A DNA stretch of 64,000 nt, from the NCBI GenBank assembly GCA_035610365.1, contig CM069432.1, positions 188,589,027 through 188,653,026 on the forward strand, in the 5' to 3' direction. The DNA comes from Aquatica leii (lineage: Eukaryota > Arthropoda > Insecta > Coleoptera > Lampyridae). A program made the position numbers and the translations under genes. Below are positions 55,835 through 64,000 of the stretch, one piece after another. The notes beneath the pieces were generated by a model that was given only the letters and a program-made list of their open reading frames with translations, searched no databases and was not told the origin of the DNA. Position 1 is the first letter of the stretch; the number at the start of each line of letters is the position of its first letter.

Positions 55835-57035
55835 TGGTAAAACACATATTTGATTCGTTGCATGTCGTACGACACCAGTTTGCACCCTAATGTCTACCAC
55901 TCGCACAACATTGTCACTACCTGGATGTAATGCTGTTATTCTTCTCAGCTGCCAGTTAATTTGGTAAGTACCATCGTTCTTTACTAAAACCATAGAACCA
56001 ATTTTTAATAGTTGGTTGTATCGTTGTTTTCATTTTACTCGAGTCTGCAACTGAGCCAGATATTCTTTGTTCCACCTATTAAAATAATGTTGTATTATAG
56101 CTTGTAAACGTTGATATATTCTATCTGTTTTCAGATAATTCCATAACATTAATTTCAGGAATAGCAGTAACTGTTCGTCCAATCAGAAAATGTGCAGGCG
56201 TAAGAGCAACTAAGTCGTCAGGATCAGAAGAGAGAGGACATAAAGGTCGTGAGTTTAATATACCTTTAATTTGTACTATAATTGTATAAAATTGTTCAAA
56301 AGTTAATAAAGTGTTCCCAACAACTCTTTTTATATGAAATTTTGTACTGTTTATATCGGCTTCCCAAATTCCACCGAACGTAGTAGATCGCGCTGGAATA
56401 AAGTGCCAACTAATTTTCTCTTTTGCGAGTTCGTTTGCAATATTTTTAGTTTCGGATTTTAAAAAACTATAAACTGCATTAATTTGGTTATTAACATCAA
56501 CAAAATTTAAACCATTGTCAGAATAAATATGTGTTGGTCTACCACGTCTACTAATGAATCGTTTTAATGTAGCAAGAAAAGCTTGCGTAGACAATTCACA
56601 CACTATCTTTAAAGGCCGTACGCCTTTGTAGACATACAAATAAAAAGACAAAGATATGCTTTTGTTGCCTTAGCACCTCTAGTAGTGTGATCTTTAACTG
56701 AAAAAGGTCCCCCGTAATCAACGCCTACATTTAAAAATGAAGAATAATTATTAATTCGCGTTTCAGGTAAATCGCCCATCAAATATTCAAATGTTTTTGG
56801 CCTCGCTTTGATACAAATCAAACAAACCTTTTACACGAATTTCGCCCTGCAATAAGCCAAAATTTTTTGCGAAAAGAATATAACAATGTTTGAGCACCGC
56901 AATGCATGTCTTTTATGTTCATGTTCAATAATAAGATTTGTCAATTTATGACCTTGTGGTAAAAGAATCGGGTGCTTTTTGTCAAACGAATATTTTGAAA
57001 GCGCAATTCTACCACCTACACGTATTAAATTATTA
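55835..57035 (-). pseudogene. pol: BEL/Pao pol: integrase and C-terminal domain
   Basis: Minus-strand order: NLIRVGGRIALSKYSFDKKH (57030-56960), IIEHEHKRHA (zinc HH part), RPKTFEYLMGDLPETRINNY, VGVDYGGPFSVKD (first catalytic Asp), then after a frameshift near 56630 ELSTQAFLATLKRFISRRGR, THIYSDNGLNFVDV (second Asp), FGGIWEADINSTKFHIKR (Glu), ILNSRPLCPLSSDPDDL and TPAHFLIGR. A second shift at about 56122 leads to the C-terminal module: RWNKEYLAQLQTRVK, a TGA in place of Trp, GSMVLVKNDGTYQINWQLRR, LHPGSDNVVRVVDI. All three catalytic acids remain, but three breaks and the absence of protease, reverse transcriptase and gag make it inactive. It abuts the Copia relic at about 57040. Confidence 0.88.
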
Positions 57036-57052
57036 TATGTACATAAACGAAT

Positions 57053-60000
57053 TTAAACATAAAACCTTTTCTGTGAAAGATGAATACTTCCTGTAGCTCC
57101 TTCTCGTTGTACAGTGATTCCACGGATGTTGCTAACTTGACCAAAGTCTACCATCTTGAATGATGACTCAAATTTCAATTTCATTGATTCGAGGTTTTGA
57201 ATCTTTTTCGCCGCCAAAATTAAATCGTCAACGTAAACTAACACAATAACCAATTCATCTTCTTCGCCAAATACGTAAACACACGGATCTACTGGGGTAC
57301 GTATACCTCCAATTGTGGTTAAATAACTGTCCAGTTTATTGTACCATTCCCGACCTGATTTCTTCAGTTCATATAGTGGTTTCAATAACTTGCAGACTTT
57401 TTCTTCGTTGCCGTGTTCAACAAACATTTCGGGTTGTTCCATAGATACTTCGTCGTGTAACTCACTTTGCACATAAGCAGAAACTACATCCATTTGATGT
57501 ACGTACGTCATTTACACAAGCTGTGAATAACGTACGGATTGTTTCGTATCTTGTTACTAGTGCAACAACTTCTTCATAATCGATCCCATATTTTTGAATG
57601 TTTCCGCGAGCTACTAGCCTTGCTTTGTGTTTCTTAATTTTTCCATCTTCGTCAAGTTTCGTTTTGAACACCCATCTGTTTGTTAGAACTTTTTTATCTA
57701 TTGGCCTTGGTACAAGAATCCATGTCTTGTTTTGTTTTAATGTGTCGTATTCATTTTTCATGGCGGTTGGTCATGCTTCTTTGTCTTCATGTTTTAAAGC
57801 ATCTGTTGCTGATTGGGGATCTTGTTGTATCCGAGCGATTATTAGCATTATCCGGTTCAGAGGTGTGCGGTGGCACTGTTGGCTTTTCCGCCTTTGGCAC
57901 TCGCGACATTATTAATTGCGATTATTAAAACACTGTTTATCAATTACCGAACACATATTTAATTACGAAAAGAAAATAATAATACAATTGATTAAAATGC
58001 ATTTACATTACCAATGTAACTTTATAACTGAAAAATAATACTTTAAAATTTACCGTGCTTAAATCGTTATACGCGCACGTGTTTGATAAGATAAAAATAA
58101 CGTTGCGCGTATGTCAATTCTCGCGAAATGAGGTGACCAGCTCGCAGATATGACAGATCTACCCGTTCTTTGATCTTGGTTTTGTAAATCTTTGACGGTC
58201 TACCTCGGCGACCATCTCTTAAGATTTTTGAACGACATGGTCCTCGGCGAGTACTATGACTTGCTTCTTCTTCATCAGTTTAATAGCTATCTTCCTGAAC
58301 ATCTGCGTCAACTTCTATTTTTAAGTTATGTTCTGTATTATTTTCGTTAGTTTCATCGTCCTCTTCAGGCGTCATGTCGACTGTTTGATCTGACAGCGCA
58401 AACATTTCTTTTGATGATGTTTCATGTTTACTGCTTATATTCTCAGAAAACTAACGTGCGGCTTTCTTCCTGACCATGACTCAAAAAGATGCATTTAGTA
58501 GCGCACCTGTTTCTCATAAAGGTTGCTGTATTCACTGCTTTGGCCCATAAGGAATCTGGAAGCCTAGCTTGTAACATCATGCAACGTGCCATTTCGACCA
58601 ACGTTCGGTTAGCTCGCTATGCAACGCCGTTTTGCTGAGGTGTCTACTCAACACTCAGTTGATGTACTATTCCATCATCTTTAAAGAAACTCTTGAACTG
58701 ACTTGATAAATATTCTCTTCCATTATCCGTTCGAAGCTTTTTTATGCGGTGACCAGTTTGTCTTTCTGCTCTTGTTTTGTAATTCTTGAAAGCTTGGAAA
58801 ATATCGGAATTATTTCGAAGCATAACAACTTCCGTAAAACGTGAGTAATCGTCAATAAACGTTACAAAATATTTCGCGCCACCTAATGATTCAGTTTTCA
58901 TTGATCCACATCCGAGTGCACTAAACCCAAAGTTTCTTTCTCACGATTTGTCGATTGTTTAAACTTTAAACGGTTGCACATGAATTTTACTTTTTGCGCA
59001 CACTTCACAGTTTAATTCTTTTATTTTCGAATGCAAATTCATACCAGAAACCATATTTTCGTTTTCCATTCTTTTCAAATCGTTAACGTTTAAATGTCCG
59101 TACCTTTGATGCCATCTAACTAAATTTTCAACATCGTTGTCACGTACAAATGCAACACTTTCTTCTTTTTCGTTCACTACATAAAACTGATCACGTTTTG
59201 TTGCTGTAAGAACCATCCTTCCGATTAATAATTACAAGTTCGGGAACGTATAATACGTTCTTTAATTTTACGTTCTGCGGCCGTATAAACTTTTAATTGT
59301 TCACTTTCATTTACAGGTTACAAAATTTTGTTTATTGTTGCACATATGCGTTGTTGCGCCACTATCAAAGTACCACGAATTTGATTTATCAATTCCCGTA
59401 TTACATGCAATAACTGTTATCGCATCATTCACTTTATTTGCTTCGTTAGATCTAAATTTTAATTTACAATCTCGACTTTTATAATCGATTTAAAACATTT
59501 GCCTTTTAAGTGCGTATCGGGTTTCGTGTGTTTATACTTCCCAGAAACATTATATTGTTTCGTTTGGTATGAATGACTTTTTGTAATCATAGCAGTGCTT
59601 CGATATCGCTTGTTCTTGAAGACTGATCTCTCGCCTCCTCTTCAATAAGTTAAATTTTTAAACTTTCAAGCGTTGGTATTTCATCACGCTTTCCATTGCA
59701 ATGGTAAAACTATCATAATCTGTAGGTAACGAACTTAACAGCATAATTGATAATAATTCATTTGGAATTTAAATTCCTGCTTCTTCCAGGTATTTTGCAT
59801 TGCGTGTGAAATCTGCTAAATATTGCGTCATGCTAACATTCGGCTTCTTTTCCATGCGTAACAAATGCTTATACAAAGCTGCTTTTCTTACCGGGCCACG
59901 CGATTCAAATATCGCTTGAAGTGCATCCCATGCTTATTTCGATGAGCATGCTTTTTTCACATGATTTAACTGCCCGTGCGAAATGGAAAGATTTATTAAT

Positions 60001-60110
60001 GCCAACGCCTTCGAGTCTTTGTTTATCCAATTAATAAAATTTTCTGTTGGTTTCACTTCCGTACCATTCACATATTGCCACAAATCATTGAAAACTAGTA
60101 CACTTTTCTA
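57053..60110 (-). pseudogene. gag-pol: Ty1/Copia gag-pol, decayed, both ends truncated
   Basis: Minus strand from 60110. Gag: LWQYVNGTEVKPTENFINWI, WDALQAIFESRGPVRKAALY, MTQYLADFTRNAKYLEEAGI, a degenerate Cys knuckle (about 59480). Protease: SWYFDSGATTHMC (about 59350-59380). Pre-integrase HH-CC region: WHQRYGHLNVNDLKRM, CEVCAKSK (59216-58959). Integrase: YFVTFIDDYSRF, LRTDNGREYL. The catalytic Glu codon is an amber stop (58617-58619, in GVA-stop-RANRT). Reverse transcriptase: NKTWILVPRP, KARLVARGN, HQMDVVSAYVQSELHDEV, VLVYVDDLIL (YVDD), ending at SLSQKRFYV. RNase H and both LTRs are absent. More than ten stops and shifts break it. Confidence 0.9.
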
Positions 60111-60211
60111 ATAAATAATTATTTTCGGATTTTGAACTGCGTTCTATATTTAGGCGTTTCACAAAATTTATAAAACTTAAAAAACTTACAAACTTTGAAA
60201 AATTTACAATG

Positions 60212-60251
60212 TTTGACGTTTCGACAGTCATGTCGCTGTCTTCTTCAGAAA
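60212..60251 (-). ncRNA. Second hammerhead-like motif
   Basis: On the minus strand: TTT, CTGAAGA (60242-60248), helix II GACAG...CTGTC with an 8-nt loop, GAAA (60219-60222), CGTC, AAA. This has the same minimal layout as in the PLE: helix I TTT/AAA, a GUC cleavage triplet, a tiny helix III. It differs in sequence from the PLE motif, so it would derive from another PLE or retrozyme-like family. It sits just upstream of the Copia gag remnant. The core CUGAAGA fits the CUGANGA consensus. Confidence 0.5.
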
Positions 60252-60254
60252 AAA

Positions 60255-60277
60255 CTGAAACTGTTTCAGTTTTCACA
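60255..60277. repeat. Short perfect hairpin
   Basis: AAAACTGAAA and TTTCAGTTTT pair around CTG, directly beside the hammerhead-like motif. Confidence 0.6.
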
Positions 60278-60299
60278 TGTTTACAACGCTAATAATCTT

Positions 60300-61589
60300 T
60301 ACAATTGTTTGACTGTTGATACAATTAGTTCGACATTCAAAATTTACTCAAATTTTATTTTACCTACTACCGTCTAATTTATACTAGTAATTACTGATAG
60401 CTTATATTATAAAACTTTATAAATCAGGTTTATTAAATTCTTTCGTTTACGCATTTTAAAATTTGAACATAAATTATCGGTTTAGTAGAACATGTGTGTT
60501 TCGGTCGAGTTGCTTTTAGTGACCTCCGCGGCTTTTTTTTGCGGCTACGGGTATCTTTGTCGGTGTCGTAATATTACACCAGCATCGAAACTGCCAGAAT
60601 TTTTGTATTAAAATGATTTGGTAGTTATGTTCGTGGTTAATTACCAATAATACAAAAATATTAATTTTATTGTATATTTACAATTGATCGTTAACACACT
60701 TGTGCGTCCAGGCTCATAAAACACAAAAATACAAAAATGAACTTTAAGAAAAAAAGCAATATATTTGATTAATTTATGACTATTATATTAGGGAAGAATA
60801 TAACTTGCTTAATAACTTAAAATAACCAATAAACTATTACCCTAAAATGATGCATAGAAGAAAGTTGCACATAAACATTTTTATAGAGGACAAAATTTAC
60901 TATATAAAAGTCGGCGGAAGGGTACAATTAGCTTCAATAGTTTAGAAGATACAAGTGAAAGGTGCACAAAAATGTTTCACATTATATTAAAATTCTGTAA
61001 ACTATTAGATATAATTATACACTCCCGCGGACTTTTTTGTAGTAAATTTTATGTTCAATAAATTGTTTATGTGCAATTTTCATTTTATTTGTACAGTTTT
61101 TGCGGCGTACAAAGCGGAAGATCGCGCGGATCTAATTCTGCAATTACTCCAATTCTTTTTCATCACTGCTGAGTGAAATAAGGACTTATTATATTTTTAA
61201 AACATAAAACAAATCATAAGGAATATCTTGTTTAATAATAATAATAAACACTGCATCCGAAAAATACAAAAAATGAAGTGAAATTGGGCACCACCGCAAG
61301 TTCCATATTAGTTTCATCTGAGCGTTTCACCGTTTCGTTACACGAACCTTCGAATCAAGCATCTTATGAATGTTTTCAACACTAAAAAACGTTAATGCAA
61401 CGTGATATTTTTGACAAGATTAACATACATTCTTTTTTGTGTTGCCTTTTGTAAAATTACCTTCTATTTTAAAAAAATAAAAAAAAAACACTAGGAATAT
61501 AATTTTGGTACATTCATTACTAAACATGTCAAATTTGACATTAACTTTAACCGTTGCTTTAACATCGTTTTTTTTTAATATTAAAGAAT
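60300..61589. other. No recognisable feature
   Basis: AT-rich DNA with a short GC-rich patch at 60505-60590 (GTGACCTCCGCGGC). No partner or family was recognised. Confidence 0.4.
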
Positions 61590-61793
61590 TTCAAGCTTTG
61601 TTAAATGACTTTTCCACCTATCGCATCCTTGTTCTAACATAATTGACTGTTAACACTTAGTTTTATGTGGATTTCTAGTTTTCATTTTGCCACTCTACAA
61701 CTTTTTCTGCCCATTACGTAACTAAACGAATATAAATATATAAATAAACTAAAAAACTATTATTGACGTTTGCGATGTTGGCAGCACAAAAAA
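61590..61793 (+). mobile_element. IS630-like element, 5' leader fragment
   Basis: Matches 24551-24731 through CTTTTCCACCTRTCRCAT, TAATTGACT, TTTTCATTTTGCC, ACGTAACTA and ATTGACGTTTGC-ATGTTGGCAG. It stops where the transposase would begin; no coding part follows. Confidence 0.65.
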
Positions 61794-64000
61794 GTCATTG
61801 TCCACTTACAAAAACGAGAGAACTTTTTTTACCTTTACGATTTAAGGTAATTTTACGTAAGATAAATCTTATTTATTTTATATTGAGGGTGGATTGAATT
61901 CAAGCCCATTACAAGTAGAAAAATTAAAAAAATACAATTTTGGATGACAACAAAGTATTACTTAGATTTAATTTATTAGTGTTTTATATTTTATTCTTTA
62001 ATGATAATTTAAACTTGTTCTGTAATCTAGTTTTTGTAAGATATGGATCTATACTTGGTTATTAATAATTCTAAACTAAATAAATTAAAACGTTTATAAA
62101 TTTTATCTAGTGCTTTTTACTGAGTTAGCCAGTATACCGATTCTACTGATAGTTTCTGTAAATTGTTGACTGGTTCATAAATAATGTATGATTGCCACTC
62201 AAGCGATTACTGAATTACCTATATTAAATTAATATTAAGTTATTAATTTTCAGAGAGTGCTGTACCAAAAGATTTCTACAGTGTTATTTAACCATTAAAC
62301 GATTAAACCCTTAGCAGTTTATAGTCAATCAGTATACAATTCTTTATTCACACTACTAAATTTGTATAGACTTACTATTCATATAATTTTGGTACAATAA
62401 TTGTAATGACATTTTGTAAATGTTTATATCATGCTCTAGTTTGTTTAAACTTTAATGCTGTACTCTAAGCGTTTTACAAATGATCATAAAAAATCTACCA
62501 TAAAATACGCTACCAAAATGTTTAATTTAAAATAAGACTAAAAAGTGCCCCGTTTTTCGTTAAACTCGTTAAATTGATTTACTTAAATACAGTTGAACAA
62601 AGTTACAAAAAAAGTTCGATAGAAGTAAAGCAAGCCTGAATTTGTCTCAAAGTATTTAATGTTTTTGTACTATGAATTCCTTTACCTACAGTGCATTTCA
62701 TATTGCATTTTCTAAAAATCTATTCGTTTGTCGTAAGATACAATCTACAAAAAGAATCAACAGGTGAAAATGCAAATGCAATTTATTGCAAATGCAGAAA
62801 AGTAATCTTTACAGAAAATAAAAGAAATTAAAAAATAGTGAGATAAATGTTTGTAATTTTTTTAGGATCAACCATGTTTGTTAGTTAATGAACGACAGAG
62901 ATTGAAACTTTTTGTGTGTATCGGACAGAAAATTAAATTACAGTTGTTAACAAGAGTAAAGCACAGCGCAGCTTTCCGTGCTTTAATTGCATAGAAATTG
63001 AACTATTAATTGAGTAAAATAGTTGGACGAGACGCGCTTGGAATCATGTTATAGCTCTAATCTCACTCAATTACCATTCTAATCAAATTCCGATGTATCT
63101 ATCTTAATTTTCGAATGACCTCAATCGTCGAGGAAAATACATCGCTTACCGGAAAAATTCGTTCTTGTCTTAAAAGCTCGTGATGTGTACTCAAGATATT
63201 AGTTTTCTTTGTTATTTGTGTAGTCTAAGACCACTTGTTGAACAGCATTCTTTCGTTAACGTGTATAAAAAATAACTTGGATTGTAAATAATTTATATCG
63301 GGTATATGCAAATGTTGCGATAGAGAAATTCTATCGAATAAATTGTACGAAAACGATGTCGAAATGACATCTGTCATGTCAAATTTGTCCTAATCAAAAA
63401 ATAAAATCTTTTCAATTTTACTTTGACGTATTTGCTAAGTAGATGTAATTCAAAGTTGTTCAAAAAGTAAAATCCATCAGAAAAATAAATAATATCAATA
63501 TATTTTTTTAGAAAACATTTAAATGTAGAACCATTTGTATATTTTTTCTGAATACAGAAAACACAGTTTAAATAAGAGCGTTAAAAATTATTTTGTTTGT
63601 ATTTTTTATTAAAATGATAAACAAAATCCGTTAAAACTTTGAAAATAACAAACCTTGTTACTGGCAATAAATTTAATTTATACAAAAGTCTCTGCAGCTT
63701 GTTAAAAGTAGGTAAATAACTAAAACGAAATATTCTAAGAAAGTCTTTTCAAAGAAGATATTTTTGGGTGAAAATGATATTATTCTCCTGGCAACTTCAC
63801 TATAATACATCTGCCTACTTTCCTTTTTTAAAATATCGCTTGTTAAATATTATTTCTGCCAAGTACAATTCTATATAACCAGTTGGATGATGCTTTCGTA
63901 ATTATAATTTATGCTGTAACGTTACGATACGTTCTTTGTATTGCACATTTATTTATTTTTTTATGCTAAAATTGATTTCTACTTAAAGTTGGTGTAGTAA
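61794..64000. other. Unassigned AT-rich stretch
   Basis: No coding region, RNA gene or repeat could be supported to the window end. Confidence 0.45.

Noticed and set aside
57598-57928. 82-105-aa plus-strand reading frames
   Set aside because: They are antisense shadows of the Copia reverse transcriptase.
1-64000. tRNA, rRNA or CRISPR arrays
   Set aside because: No convincing TPsiC-type box with matching acceptor stems, no rRNA-like block and no regularly spaced repeats were noticed. A tRNA scan was not possible.

Overview
The window looks like AT-rich, gene-poor DNA from an insect or another arthropod. No host protein-coding gene, tRNA or rRNA can be supported. Everything recognisable is a transposable element or a relic of one. 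The mix points to an arthropod genome: Ty3/Gypsy, BEL/Pao and Ty1/Copia retrotransposons, a Penelope-like element (PLE) with a GIY-YIG nuclease, a Helitron, and DNA transposons of the pogo/Tigger, Tc1/mariner, IS630-like, piggyBac, PIF/Harbinger, THAP/DDE and Crypton-type tyrosine-recombinase classes. Nearly every coding frame is broken by stops, frameshifts or internal deletions. All family calls come from motifs recognised by eye; no database search was run.

Layout. 0.3-4.2 kb: hairpin, a short pogo/Tigger derivative (382-1188), a Tigger relic with both terminal inverted repeats (2409-3586), and a foldback repeat. 4.7-8.9 kb: a defective Ty3/Gypsy element with 140-bp LTRs and a 5-bp target duplication. 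9-16 kb: mostly unassigned AT-rich DNA. 16.2-19.3 kb: a YqaJ-type nuclease fragment, a 5'-truncated LINE with a 9-bp target duplication, and an unnamed transposase-like relic. 19.7-22.3 kb: a THAP/DDE transposase relic split by an inverted-repeat-bounded tyrosine recombinase. 22.4-24.2 kb: a Tc1/mariner relic with about 270-bp inverted repeats. 24.5-30 kb: IS630-like and pogo (HTH-psq) relics and a PLE 3' fragment. 32.4-34.3 kb: a PIF/Harbinger transposase facing a Myb/SANT-like partner gene.

39-49 kb is a nest. A PLE deletion derivative lies between two oppositely oriented IS630-like relics. Further on, an almost complete PLE (45226-47969, 13-bp target duplication, inverted terminal repeats of about 440 bp) is inserted in a piggyBac relic. 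The PLE repeats carry a minimal hammerhead ribozyme motif. 51-61 kb: a second copy of the Tigger derivative, a third foldback copy, a Helitron relic, and BEL/Pao and Copia relics joined on the minus strand, with a second hammerhead-like motif just upstream of the Copia gag. The last 4 kb hold only a 5' fragment of the IS630-like family.

The genes do not form a cellular pathway. The most notable points are the tyrosine recombinase with inverted-repeat ends inside a THAP transposase, the ribozyme-bearing PLE family seen in three states of decay, and the nested insertions that give relative ages.
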